From Undaria pinnatifida (taxonomy: Eukaryota; Sar; Phaeophyceae; Laminariales; Alariaceae), in contig JABAKD010000036.1 in NCBI GenBank assembly GCA_012845835.1, forward strand, positions 1,894,001 through 1,958,000: a stretch of DNA of 64,000 bases, read 5' to 3'. Both the position numbers and the translations under genes were made by a program. The notes under the pieces are model-generated. The model ran no database searches. It worked only from the letters and a program-made list of their open reading frames with translations, and had not been told where the DNA came from. Positions within the stretch are counted from its first letter, which is position 1, and each line of letters opens with the position of its first letter. Positions 44,007 to 56,433 of the stretch are shown here, piece by piece.

Positions 44007-46149
44007 ACTCCTATGGTGCCAGGTGGGTATGCTTTCCAAACTTGGCTTCGTTACCCTGAACTATTAGCAGTACCTGTACATAGTACATGATACTATAACA
44101 ATCTGCCCGAAGATGTATGGACCGTGTAAATGTTAATATCAAAACACACGATCCTTATATGTCCGAACAGAAAGGTATGATATACCACGTGTTTAAAGAA
44201 CAAAGAACCATCGATCTTGTTGTCTTGTTGTGGACCCATGGGACATCGCAGACCACATGCCGCCAAAACATTTTTACTTTTATTAATATGTCAATACTCT
44301 GACGTCTTGAAGTTTTACTCCGAAAGTGACCTGTTTTGGCTCGTGTTTTTTCATGGGTAATGAATGCCGATTCCGGTGCGATTTGATGTGATAGATAGTA
44401 CATAGCCCACAGGGGTAAATCAACAATCATAATCTTGCATCAACCGAGGCAGCTCTGACCAGGGGAGACAAGGCATATAACACAGCACATTCTCGAAAAT
44501 TTCTCACTCTATTTGACGTTCGGTGTAAAGCTTTTCTTTTGTTTACGCCACCTCACCCATGCCATCATGACCACCAAGTTTCAGCATCTAACTCCACTCT
44601 AATGCCCCCAAGGAATATTCGAACGAAGTTTTGCAGGTGCTCAAGTGTTCAATCCAAAACTTTTGGGGAAAAAACATGTTTCCGGTAGCATCGATATTTC
44701 TTTTTGCCTGGTCGATCCAAAAGATTTGTGCATGATCTTGCGGTGGAATAGCCTTTCATCGGACACATTTAAAACTCGGAAATATCGCGATGTTGGTCGT
44801 TGAGAGCCGAATTATGTGCGTCTGGAGTTTAGACGACTCTGGGCTGTTGGGATATTTTCGCCATACGTGGTCCGCACATTCCAAAATATCGCGTAGGTGA
44901 GAATTCCCATCTTCGCGATTTTGTGTGATTTCGTTTGGAGGAAAGATGAGGTTTCACTTGCTGGGAGAGACCCACCTGCAGCCACATGGCCATCATACAC
45001 AGCACAGCCCAACAGGACACACACAGCCGCTGCACGTATGAAGACTCAAGCGCGGCACCATGAGTAACGAACGACCGCGACGGTTGGATTAGCCCTTTGA
45101 CAGACCGGCGCCCCTGCTCTCGAGCCCGGGCAAGATGTGTGTCTGTTGGTTTCAGTTGATGAGGGCACACCACAGCAGTAGCTGGAGCACAGAGCAGTCA
45201 GTAATTCCTCTGTTGTGTCTACCCCCTTGCGTGCGTTCATTCCTCGGTATCGATCGCTTTTAGATTGCGTGTCTATCCGCAGGCTAACCCACCTGTATCT
45301 ACGTAAAGCAACCCAAAGCACGACCCATCGCGGCTTCCGCGCGTTTATACTGTGGCGGGCAGTTGTTGTTGCAGGCGACGTTCTCTGGCCCATGCCGTGT
45401 ATGCCTCGTCTCAAACTCCTGGCAGCTCGTGCTCTACGCTGCTTTGGGTCTCGGACGGGACGGGGCAAATAACCTTGCTTCGTCTCGCCTCGAGTTTTGG
45501 ACCCTTGATGCGTGTGGAAGAAGCACCGTATTCAGTTTTAGACAGCACAAAGTGCACACATAAATATTGCGATACAGAATAAAGCGCCGAATACCTAAAT
45601 ATCAGTGTACGCGGAGTTTTAGATGTGTCTATTGACACCCCTAACTGTTTTGTTGTGTGCTGTGCTGTGTTGTACTGCAGTGTACTTACTGTACGTTGGC
45701 CTTGTGTGTTGTTCTGTTGTGGTGGTGTGCTGTTCTACAGTAGTATCTTGTGCTTTGTACTGTACTGTGCTGCACTGCGCTGTGCATGCGGTGTACACTG
45801 TTCAACTCTTAACTGTGACTACTTGTTTACAGTAGTGGACAAGTCTAAACACAGGTATGCACTTTAGTCTAAAATCTCGGTATCGTGACATCAATTGAGC
45901 AGAGGTGGCTCCGTTTGTGTCTGTAAAACCATGCGATGAATTCTACGTGGATATGGTTGGGCACAGACGGAACGAGAAAAAACGACGCAGCGGATTGAAG
46001 TGGACCGAACCGAAACGGGGCGCATGCTGCTAGTAGTAGTATTAGTCATAGTACGTTAGGTATGCTCCTAGTTTTTGTTACGGTGGTCACTTGATAAAGT
46101 ACTCTATACCTCACCCAAACACGAAAATTGGAAAAAAAAATGAAAATAT
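44007..46149. other. Intergenic, low-complexity TGT/TACTG tract
   Basis: No confident gene. A minus-strand frame of 140 codons (45046-45468) is Arg-rich without motifs. At 45650-45800 the DNA is a degenerate TGTGCTGTACTG repeat. Confidence 0.4.
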
Positions 46150-46305
46150 AACCCAATGAGTAGTCCCTTGGCCTAGGTATACAAGTATTTTTTTTGCAAA
46201 ACGAGAATAGCGTTCCGATTATATCAAGTTAAGGAACCTCGTCATCCAGAAACTGTAACCGCCAAAATTGCTATATTTATCGTAGCACGTGCCACGGAAC
46301 AAAAC
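46150..46305 (+). repeat. Dispersed repeat with TATCGTAGCACG end, copy 2
   Basis: Counterpart of 34775-34975, ending ATTTATCGTAGCACGTGCC. Confidence 0.6.
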
Positions 46306-46385
46306 GAAACGGCGACGGAACGAAACGACACGAAACGGAACGAAACGAAACGAATCGAAACGGAACAAAACGAAAAAAAAGAAAC
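46306..46385 (+). repeat. CGAAA pentamer repeat
   Basis: (ACGAA/ACGGA)n with variants, Lys/Arg/Asn-coding by accident. Confidence 0.85.
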
Positions 46386-46714
46386 AAAGCGAAGCCTGGA
46401 TGCTCCTTGCTGATTGTGTATTTGCGGGGGGCAGTCTGGTTTGGAAGTGGAGCTGCTATGGGGTCAGCTGGACCAAAAGGAAAAGAAAGCTAAACATGAG
46501 CCGAGATAGGAGCAAGGTCAGTGCCACATTTGTCTATAAACACGAAAGTGGAACATACCGGTACTGGCCATGGATATCAAACGATGATCAAGTCTGGCAT
46601 GACACGAACAAACGTAAATCAAGTCGGTTTTTGATACGATGGATCGAAACACATATAGGGAACTCAATATGATGCGCAACACGATTAAAAAAAGCTAGAC
46701 GTTAGCAAGATTGG

Positions 46715-47005
46715 AAAAGGTGAGCCACGTGTGCCTACATATATGATACCAACATGGACATCGAAAGGTAATCGAGTTCGATATGACACTGATACACGTG
46801 AAGGATTGTCGATTTTGATGCGAAACACCGGCATCCAAAAATGGTGTCGGAGACCCGATAAGATATGCAGCACGATTAGAAGAGGGGCTGCTTGGTGAGC
46901 AGACAAGAGCAGGATAGTAGAAAGGTGGGTGCCACATGGGCCTTTACAATACAAAGTAATGATGGATATCGAAAGGTAATCGAGATCGAAATATCACCGA
47001 TGGAC
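46715..47005 (+). repeat. Dispersed GATATCGAAAGGTAAT repeat, copies 2 and 3
   Basis: Two copies (46715-46800 and 46925-47005) with ACATCGAAAGGTAATCGAGTT and ATATCGAAAGGTAATCGAGAT respectively, both preceded by a GCCAC(G/A)TGTG/GCCACATGGG word. Confidence 0.65.
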
Positions 47006-48060
47006 TAAAACTCTAACCGCTAGTTGATATGCCCGGTACTTGGTACCGCAGTTCTGTTTGTGTTTGTGTTGCCATATCGTCGATGACGTTGCCAATGTTG
47101 GTGGCATGCGGTGTAGTCGGTTTCAGCTGCGCGTCTTCAATAACCGGTATCAGTATGAGCCTGATACGTACGTTTGTATTTTCTGGCGGATGCACGACTT
47201 GGTTCAGCTTTGATTTCCTGGTGTTGTCATTGCCCTCGATGGAATGCGCTCAAGCGCTGTTCTCAGTTGGTTTTGTCATTTTTTTCTGTGAAGACGCAGT
47301 GGGTGTTGGTCGGAGTGACGAGATAGACCAGTCGGCACCGACACAGGCGGCACCCCAGCAGGTGGGCTTTGGCTCCGACCGAGACGAAACAGTTTGCTAT
47401 TCGCGAGAGTCACTCTCGGTACACGGCATGTATCGTTTTTTTTTTTCATTTTCTTCATCGTCCGGCGGATGAGGAGAATAAAGCCTACGCTCACCGCACT
47501 TCCACGTATTTTCATACATGAGTTTCAATTTAACTCAAATGTAGTCGCATTCTGGCGCTAGCTGGCATATCCTTCAGTTCTCGTGGTAGCGACAGCGCGA
47601 GCTGTCCCTACCGGCGATCACCGTTACTACTCCAGCAGGGCAAGCTGCCGTTGTATACGGATGCGGGAGTATTGTGACCCGACATGATCCCTGGGGATCA
47701 GGTGCGGTGGAGATAGCCACCCGCAACGTCGTTATTCCTGGTGGTGTGGGATTTGCGCAAGCTCACCCACTAACAAAAACCCCGGCCATTAGAAAACAGC
47801 CTTCCGCCGGACTTGGTCCAGTTACGGTCCACCCTACTCTTTCGGGCGTTGGTCCTCGGCATCGTATGTTACGGTCTGGTACGAATAATAACTAAATAGA
47901 AAAAAGAGAAAACAAATGTGGCAATACATCGTACTCATACCATGTGATAAACCGGTACATAATAATGAAGTACTGATAACTCCGGCGTGTGTAGACAAGG
48001 TATCTCGTGGCCCCCACGATGATGGTCTGGGATGGAGCACACACCAGGCACGTGCGTATT
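47006..48060. other. Intergenic, no confident gene
   Basis: A + strand frame at 47029-47472 is hydrophobic and cysteine-rich with no recognisable domain; I leave it uncalled. Confidence 0.35.
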
Positions 48061-48067
48061 TATTAGG

Positions 48068-48090
48068 TACCTGGTACCTGGTACCTGGTA
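48068..48090. repeat. (TACCTGG)3TA, tandem TACCTGGTA sites
   Basis: Three overlapping copies of the 9-bp motif TACCTGGTA at 48068, 48075 and 48082. See the finding on this motif for the other sites. Confidence 0.9.
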
Positions 48091-48474
48091 TACATGATAT
48101 ATAGTAGTCGAGGGAGCGGCTGCCGCCTATACGCGAGGCGTGAGGCGCTCGACTCCAACACGATAGGCTGAGCTTGCCTGGTGCGTATATAAAACATGTC
48201 CGAATTTGTCGGATCCCTCCCCATCTCGGCTTGGTACCAGCCAACAAATCTATCGCTCAGGTAGAGTTCCTAATGCCCGCCCCAGACGCTGCGACCCATA
48301 TGATTGGTAGGGTCAGTTTTTCTCTACCCTCTTCCTGCGTTTTTGTGCTTTTGTCGGGTCGATCGCAAACGAGTGCTTGTCGGTAAATAATCTTCTTTGT
48401 GGGTATCATTTTGACCAACCAATCCATCGCACAAAACGGGTATATGGGTGGGGGTACCTACTAGTATGGTACGG

Positions 48475-48665
48475 TAAGGTGTGACAGGGTATGGGTACGG
48501 TATGGTATTGCAGGGAATGCGTATGATATGGTATGGTCTGGCGTGTGATACGGTGTTTCTTACAGTAGTACGGTATGGTATGGCAGGGTTCCGGTATGGT
48601 CTGGTATGTGGTACGGTATTTCTGTGTATGGTATTGGGATGGTGTGGTACGGTATGGTCTGGTAT
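48475..48665 (+). repeat. TATGG/TACGG pentamer repeat, degenerate
   Basis: About 190 bp of GGTATGGTA/GGTACGGTA words with interruptions, ending just before a GACAGACAGACAGATAGACA run (48677-48702). Confidence 0.85.
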
Positions 48666-49629
48666 ATAAGGCATGCGGACAGACAGACAGATAGACAGAC
48701 AAGTCTGGCTTTACCAAAGTAGAGACTCAGCTTTACAAACTTGACAATACGTGTACCGCTTCTTGTTTGTTTAATGTTTTCCTAATAATAACAACAACGA
48801 TATTATCAGCTAAACCTCGCCTCATTGTTGTTCTAAATATAGCGGCACTTGGTTCGATTGGATATACAGCATTATACTCAATTCTCTACCCTAACGTCAT
48901 CCATTACCAGACCACTCGATGCTAGTGTGTTCGCTCCCGCCTGTAACTTTTTCAACTTACATCGTGCATGCATCTTGGTGCTGAAATTTGCATTCTCCTC
49001 GTTCGACCGTCCAAACTAAGCCTTAAATCGGTACACTCAGGAACAGCACGCCAACACATTTCCTTGGCACTGCTGTTGCGGCGGCCAAGCGTGGGAACGG
49101 GAAGGTGTTATAGGCCATGGCAGTACAGTTGCGACGTATTGGGTGCAGACTAGTCTAGTGGAGGTTCACCCTGTGGGCGTGGGGTGGGCGGGCCATCACG
49201 CAGGTGGACTCATCTGCGAGACCTTAACGCCTACCGAAGGGGACAGGGAACATTGACAATTGCACTGCCTGGATACACCTGGTGTTTATTTCTCAACACC
49301 TTTCATGAAAAGAAGAAAACTGTAAAGGAAGAAACTAACATGAAACTATAAATACTATAGCACTATTAGGTACCAGGTATGAGCTAAGGGGCCAAACCGC
49401 TGTCCGCTTACTAAACGTATCGATCCCTGTGTTTTGTGAGGCTTTGGTATTGGTTATAACGCTGGAAATATGGAATCCAGGCAATCATGAGCTCAGCTGG
49501 CAACTGAGAGCGAGCTTCAGAGAGCTGCTGGGGCAACATGTCCAGCAATCGAACTCCACGACAACAGGTGAGCAACAACCTAGGTCAGCTCTATCCGCTG
49601 CCGCAACACTGCACTGTTTTTTTTCAAAT

Positions 49630-50124
49630 ATGGCCAACTATACTAATACGAACGGTCGATCTTACGCGTCGATTTTAAACTTCACCGAACAAACACGCAC
49701 ACATACGTACAGCTCCTGGCCGAAACTACGGCATGGCGCTGTACTTGTTCCTAAGGGTTCTTCCTCGGTTCTCCCGCTCGTGAATTCCAATAAGCTTGGG
49801 TCACAGACATGCTCTGAAGACGTTTTCTGCCTTTTTCGGCGAAGGAGTCGCCGTCCTTCCCTGTTAGGATACTCATCTACTTCAAGGCGCCGCGCGTTCC
49901 CGGAAAACAAGCGACTTGAGAAGACCCTGTGGTATCCGTTTGCGCGTACATCACCGAATATTAATAGGCCAATTGTAAAGAGGCGTCCCGGTGAGGACGC
50001 ACGTTGTCGGTGCTGGGTAGATCGCTCCCCCCGTGTCTCGCGGCACATAGTTTGTCTCCTGTTGTTCTTGTCTCAACATCACACAGAAAGGACCAAGTAT
50101 CGTACTCTGAAAAACACCAAATAA
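49630..50124 (+). CDS. Hypothetical open frame, 164 codons, doubtful
   Basis: From ATG at 49630 to TAA. The product would be basic (RRRSRRPS, SRRRAFPENKRLEK, KRRPGEDAR) with no domain I recognise. The frame is open a further 67 codons upstream without an ATG. The opposite strand is also open for 128 codons over the same stretch, so this may be chance. It lies just left of copy B and is not repeated elsewhere in the window. Confidence 0.15.
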   Translation: MANYTNTNGRSYASILNFTEQTRTHTYSSWPKLRHGAVLVPKGSSSVLPLVNSNKLGSQTCSEDVFCLFRRRSRRPSLLGYSSTSRRRAFPENKRLEKTLWYPFARTSPNINRPIVKRRPGEDARCRCWVDRSPRVSRHIVCLLLFLSQHHTERTKYRTLKNTK

Positions 50125-50963
50125 CTGATGGAATGCGGTGATGCCTCACCGTGAGGCATACCAATATTCCCGAACACCTATTGGAGTATTGGCATGGCAC
50201 GTTCTGTAGTTCATAATGGAACTGACTTCATTTTTGTCTCCTTTATTGCTCATCTACGGAGAACGCTTCACAATGCAGTCCTACCGTCCGTACGAACGCC
50301 ATCCTCCCCGGCTTCCTCTTCGCGTTCTCATGCTGGCTGGCGGAATGCTTCAAGATTAAACAAAACTAGCAACACTCGCTGCCCCCAGCCAGACGTGAGA
50401 AAGACAGGTTTTCCGTGGAGTGAACCCAATCCGATCTTTCGCCAGCATGTTCACATCTATTTGTAGGGTAGCTATATCCGCACGCCAATGCCCAGTGCTT
50501 CGTCCCTGAAAACGTGGTTGCAAGCCCTAAAGGGGCTGACTTGGCAACTGGCTCTCCGTTTCAATTCCACTACCCTGCCAGCCCGCCCCACTACAGCAGT
50601 ATCGACATCTTGCTACCCGACGCCCCTCTCACGGGGTAGTGTGGTAGCGAATTTATCTTGTGCTCTCACTGATACACCCACCCACTTCCACTCGTGTTAT
50701 TTCCCAAACTGTTTTATCTCGGCACCGTATGGGCTATGATCGGGAAAAAGTACAAAGTCTACCATCATAACCCAATAGCTCGGCACCTCTTCCCACATTG
50801 TCCGGGGCCTGAGATTAAATACCCACCATGCATCACCCCTCCCACATCTCTACGGTGTACTTGGAAAGTTCCCGATGTGCGGGACTCGCCCAACCTGTCG
50901 TGCCTCAGGGCTTAGACCAAGGCTAACTTTGGGGGATGTCTTCATCTTCTCTACCGAGTGTAG

Positions 50964-50981
50964 GCCACTCGCGCGAATGGC
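50964..50981. repeat. Near-perfect palindrome GCCACTCGCGCGAATGGC
   Basis: One mismatch from the perfect form at 51083. The copy-A counterpart is about 8721-8738. Confidence 0.75.
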
Positions 50982-51082
50982 TCAGGGCATCACTCAATAA
51001 CGGACGGGAACCATCATCCTGGCAAAGCGTTGAATTCAATTCCATGGTAGTGCCTACTGCGAAACCGAAAATCGCATAGCTG

Positions 51083-51100
51083 GCCACTCGCGCGAGTGGC
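51083..51100. repeat. Perfect 18-bp palindrome GCCACTCGCGCGAGTGGC
   Basis: Self-complementary over all 18 bases. A further relative lies near 52019-52035. The family of six sites across the two blocks keeps the CTCGCGCGA core more strictly than the surrounding DNA. Confidence 0.85.
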
Positions 51101-51915
51101 TCTCTGACGATGAAAAAAGTGGCCCTTCAAGTGACCCCTCTACCCGCTGCCTGCTGCACTGACTCTATTCAGGATGGCTGCATTCCTACCCAGCCGTAGC
51201 CAACAGCTCAGGACTCGTCCTATTAGGGATAGTTACCTTGCTAGCCAGCAGCACCCAGTAGCGTATCGAGTCGTTGATCGGTAGCATAGTCGTCTGTAGG
51301 TAAGTAGGCGACAGCATGACACCTCCATCGAGGGGTTGTATTAAGGATGGCTAACTTGCTCCCCAGAAACAGTCAATATAGCTTATCGGGTCGCGGGTTG
51401 GTAACGTAACCGCCTGCAGCGAGTACCTGGTAGGCCACAGCAACCCAAGATGCTACTGCTTGGCAGGCAGATCGGCGGGTCAAATGCCGATACAATCGCG
51501 AAGGATGGATTGGTTCATCGTGCTGTTTCTTCCGAGGAAGCACGCCGTTACCACTTCCAAAACCGTCAAGAGTATGCTTTGATAGAAAGGAGTTTACCCC
51601 TTATCCCACTGCGAAAACGAACATCACACTGAATTCAAGTAATTTCCCAGAAACACGTGTGACAGTCCTAATAGGGTATACATTATCGCACACTAATCCC
51701 AAGTTGATTCTCCATAAACGCCTGCTACAGCGCTAATTGGGTTATGGCCTTTACACCACTGACAAATGTACCCCAAAATGATTTCAAACGCATTGGCCCG
51801 AAAACCTGGGTGCCGTTCGGAACGGGTCAATTAACCCTTTAAGCACTGCAATAATTATATGTCACTAAATTCAAGTGCCTTGTCCCATGAAACGTGCTAC
51901 AGTTCTAAAGGAACC

Positions 51916-52860
51916 CCATGTGACACCACAGCCGCTGCTCATACAGCGACGTGGAGAGTTACGCACGAATGTTGTCGTCCTGCCGTCACAGTGCGAGCGC
52001 ATGTACCATAATCCTTAATCCCTCGCGCGAATGGCCTTTGCTTAGTCTGTAGTACGAATGGGTGGACCTTCCTGAGGGTACAACCGATTACCGTAGCCTT
52101 GAGGTATCCCCCCTGTACCGTAGCCTTCGTTCTGAGGCTCTCTCTAAGCATACCAACGACGACCACCGCCCATAACATGCCGACGAGGCCCGAACACTGC
52201 ACACACGCTAGGTTGTAGCGAGGAACTTGGCCCTTGTACCACAGCCAAAACGCGTTCCACGCTAATTCTAAGTAGTTCTTCCCAAACCACGTGCTGCAGC
52301 TGCACATAGGTTACCCCTTTTACCACTCAGAAACGTATCCAACACTACTAGTAATAATTCCTGGTACTTGGTACCGCCAATAGGTGCTGCAGCTCAAAAG
52401 GAGATTAACCCCTTTAGAGCCCCCAAACCCCTCCCTATACTAAATGCAAGTGATTTTGTCCCCAAAAACGGGTTTCCAGTTGTGAAGGGGTTAATGTGAC
52501 ACCACGGTCGCTGCTCATACTGTGATATGCGGAGTTACTCACAAAGTTTCGCCCCCAACCGTCACATCGCGAGTGCTAGTGCCGTAACCCTTATCAAAAA
52601 GCATCCCGCACAAATTCTATAAACGTTACTTCGAGAACGGCGCTGCAGTTCTAAAGGGATTAACGTTTACACCACTGAAGAACGTATCCCCACACAACTT
52701 CCAAGTACGCTGTCATGGAAAACAGCGCTTTGCAGTTCTAAAGTAACTGAATGTGACAATACACCCGCTGGTCATGCTGTGATGCTTGAGTTGCGAACAA
52801 ATATATTCCTCCAGCCATCACAGCACGCGCGCCTGTTTATGCCGCAACCCTTTTCCCCTC
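51916..52860 (+). repeat. Old, diverged satellite monomers (copy B)
   Basis: Monomer-like starts near 51916, 52494 and 52750, matching those at 9638, 10072 and 10328 in copy A. Confidence 0.65.
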
Positions 52861-53663
52861 TAGCCTCCACGGTGCGAGCGCTTGTGCCGCCTGTTCCAGA
52901 GCACGACAGCTGCTAATTCTTGTGTTACGCCCGTACAAAATTCCCTCTGTTGTGCTAAACAAACATACCGTGTTATGCGACGGTCAATATCTTGCGATGC
53001 GTTGAATACCATATCCCCCGAGTATTCCCCTCGGGTGCTACCTGTTTTACATCCCAAACCGTCTGTTTTATCACCCGGGTGCATTGTATACCACACCGCA
53101 TGCGGTGTCATGCCTCGCACTCAGCCTCACGTCCCCAACGTATCGGCTCCCCCTTAATGTAGGACGGGCAATCAACGCAGTTCTAGCCGATTTTTTCAAT
53201 GTTGCCCATCATTCGTTCCAGACCAACCCGGCCTCAGATCTAACCCTAACCCTTACTCTGCCAATTTGGAAGGGGGGGGGGGGGGTGGGTCAGCAAAGGG
53301 GGAATCTCACGGCTCAGAAGCATGTTTTGATTTTGATGGCCGTTTTTTAACAGCCTCAGTCGGCCGAAAGGCCAGTCTCGAACTTTAAGACAAACGACCG
53401 ACAGGAAGTTTTTGAAGGCTCGATTATCACGGTTTTACGCGAATAATCTCCCACCACTACTGCCACGCCTCTTATTATCACACCCCTTGCCGCCTTCCTC
53501 GAATGTGACAGCAAAATCCAACCATTCAGCCCCTCCTATCACACGCTCACCTGCGTGAAGTGTGGCAGCGTAGCGACAAAGCTTGTTTGCAACAACTGTC
53601 AGCACACGTTGTTTATCACACCTCCTAGAGTATACCAACTCGTTCGGTTGTTCGTTCTGTCGA

Positions 53664-54412
53664 ATTCAACACGACCACCCGACTCATCATCGGGGTACGC
53701 TGTATATCACACCCCCCTGGAGTACACCACACCGGGTGATAAGTTTTTTGTTAGAGCCCAAAATGTTATCACCCACGGGGGTGCGATATACATCGCGGTG
53801 CACGGTACCCTACAGGGTGAGGTGACACTTCTTCAACCATCCTGCCCGCTGCTAAACACTATGGTCAAGGAGTCCTCACAAGAAAATAAATATGTTGCCT
53901 GAGCGTCTGCCACAAGAAAATGGGCATCGGTCACGAATGTACGGTGGACACGTTCCACCAACCCCAGCGTAACATCACAATAGATGCCTGGTACGGTATT
54001 GCTTCCACACTAAGACCTACCTGGTACCTGGTAATAGATAGGGTATTTGCCCTCACACAACTAATAGATACGCTATTAGTTCCGCACCAACACTGACTAC
54101 GGTAGATACGGCATTAGTTCCACACTAAAACCTAGTAGCTACGGTACTAGTAAGCGTCCCTCACAGCCATGTTTTTCGACCTTTCCGTCCATCATATCCC
54201 TTATCTGGCGTCAGTGGACTAGGACATACTTTATTGCAACCCAACCTTTATTCTACTGCAAAACATAAATATCCCAGTCTAATTGCATGTACACTGTCCC
54301 CACAAATCTGCTGCAGATGTTTTTGCCCCTGGCAAAAAACACCCCACACAATTTCCAAGTGCCTTGTCCCCCAACACGCGGTGCGTTTCTAACCTAACTT
54401 GGTAAGTACCTA
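53664..54412. other. Segment present only in copy B
   Basis: About 750 bp between GGTTGTTC and (C)CTAGTGTGACACC that is missing at the matching point of copy A (11218-11229). It contains two overlapping TACCTGGTA motifs (54018, 54025) and loose ATTAGTTCC/ACACTAA repeats. No gene is visible. It could be an insertion in B or, since A joins cleanly, a deletion in A. Confidence 0.7.
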
Positions 54413-56425
54413 GTGTGACACCACGGCCGCTGCTCATACTGTGACGTGTGAAGTTACGCACGAGGTTTGTCCTCCAGCCGTCACAGCGCAAGCGTTGTAC
54501 CGTACCCCTTGGGGAGGGGAAAAAATCACACTGCGAAGTCTATGCACCTTATCGCCGAAAACCGTGCTGCAGCTCTAAAAAGGGCTACTACTTTACTCAG
54601 TCCACGTGCATCGTCCTACCAATAGATGCCGCAGTCCTAAAGAGACTTTGGTGTGACACCACGGCCGCTGCTCATACTGTGCCGTGTGGAGTTACGCACG
54701 AGGTTTGTCCTCCAGCCGTCACAGCGCAAGCGTTTGTACCGTACCCCTTGGGGGGGAAACAAATAGCATTGCAATGTCTATGCACCTTATCGCCGATACC
54801 CGTGCTGCGGTTCTAAAAAAGGCTACTACTTTACTAAGTCCAGGTGCATCGTCCTACACAAAGATGCCGCAGTCCTAAGAGACTTGGGTGTGACACCACG
54901 GCTGCTGCTCATACTGTGACGTGTGGAGTTACGCACGAGGTTTGTCCTCCAGCCGTCACAGCGCAAGCGTTTGTACCGTACCCCTTGCGAAACAAATATG
55001 TCACACACTGCGAAGTCTAAGCACCTTATCGCCGATACCCGTGCTGCAGCTCTAAAAGGGGCTACTACTTTACTCAGTCCAGGTGCATCGTCCTACAAAG
55101 GATGCCGCAGTCCTAAAGAGACTCGGGTGTGACACCACGGCCGCTGCTCATACTGTGACGTGTGGAGTTACGCACGAGGTTTGTCCTCCAGCCGTCACAG
55201 CGCAAGCGTTTGTACCGTACCCCTTGGGAAACAAATAACATTGCAAAGTCTAAGCACCTTATCGCCGATAACCGTGCTGCAGCTCTAAAAGGGGCTACTA
55301 CTTTACTCAGTCCAGGTGCATCGTCCTACAAAGGATGCCGCAGTCCTGAAGAGACTCGGGTGTGACACCACGGCCGCTGCTCATACTGTGACGTGTGGAG
55401 TTACGCACGAGGTTTGTCCTCCAGCCGTCACAGCGCAAGCGTTTGTACCGTACCCCTTGCGAAACAAATAACATTGCAAAGTCTAAGCACCTTATCGCCG
55501 ATACCCGTGCTGCGGTTCTAAAAAGGGCTACTACTTCACTCAGTCCAGGTGCATCGTCCTACACAAAGATGCCGCAGTCCTAAGAGACTTGGGTGTGACA
55601 CCACGGCTGCTGCTCATACTGTGACGTGTGGAGTTACGCACGAGGTTTGTCCTCCAGCCGTCACAGCGCAAGCGTTTGTACCGTACCCCTTGCGAAACAA
55701 ATATGTCACACACTGCGAAGTCTAAGCACCTTATTGCCGATAACCGTGCTGCAGCTCTAAAGAGGCTACTACCTGATCAGTCCAGGTGCATCTTCTCACA
55801 AAAAAATGCCGCAGTCCTAAAGAGACTCGGGTGTGACACCACGGCCGCTGCTCATACTGTGACGTGTGGAGTTACGCACGAGGTTTGTCCTCCAGCCGTC
55901 ACAGCGCAAGCGTTTGCACCGTACCCCTTGGGGGGGGGGGGAAATCACACTGCGAAGTCTATGCACCTTATCGCCGACAACCGTGCTGCAGTTCAAAAAA
56001 GGGCTGCTACTTCACTCAGTCCAGGTGCACCGTCCTACAATAAGATGCCGCAGTCCTAAAGAGACTTGGGTGTGACACCACGGCCGCTGCTCGTACTGTG
56101 CCGTGTGGAGTTACGCACGAGGTTTGTCCTCCAGCCATCACAGCGCAAGCGTTTGTACCGTACCCCTTGCGAAACAAATATGTCACACACTGCGAAGTCT
56201 ATGCACCTTATCGCCGATAACCGTGCTGCAGTTTTAAAAAGGGCTACTATTTCACTTAGTCCAGGTGCAACGTCCTGCAAATGATGTCGCAGTCCTAAAG
56301 AGACCTGGGTGTGGCACCTCGGCCGCTGCTCATACTGTGACGTGTGGAGTTACGCACGAAGTTTGTCCTCCAGCCGTCACAGCTCGAGCGCGTGTACCGC
56401 GAGCGTTTGCAGCGCAAAGGTTTTC
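54413..56425 (+). repeat. 237-bp satellite array, nine monomers (copy B)
   Basis: Monomers start at 54413, 54651, 54888, 55127, 55360, 55593, 55831, 56070 and 56309 (spacing 233-239). Several share array-specific variants such as CCCCTTGCGAAACAAAT that are absent from copy A, showing local homogenisation after the block duplicated. Confidence 0.92.
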
Positions 56426-56433
56426 CACTTGAA

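Noticed and set aside
45046-45468. Arg-rich 140-codon minus frame
   Set aside because: No domain, no conserved copy, composition follows GC-rich DNA.
53240-53262. Telomere-like CTAACCCTAACCCTTA (also 10826)
   Set aside because: Only about two and a half units in each copy; too short to claim an interstitial telomere.
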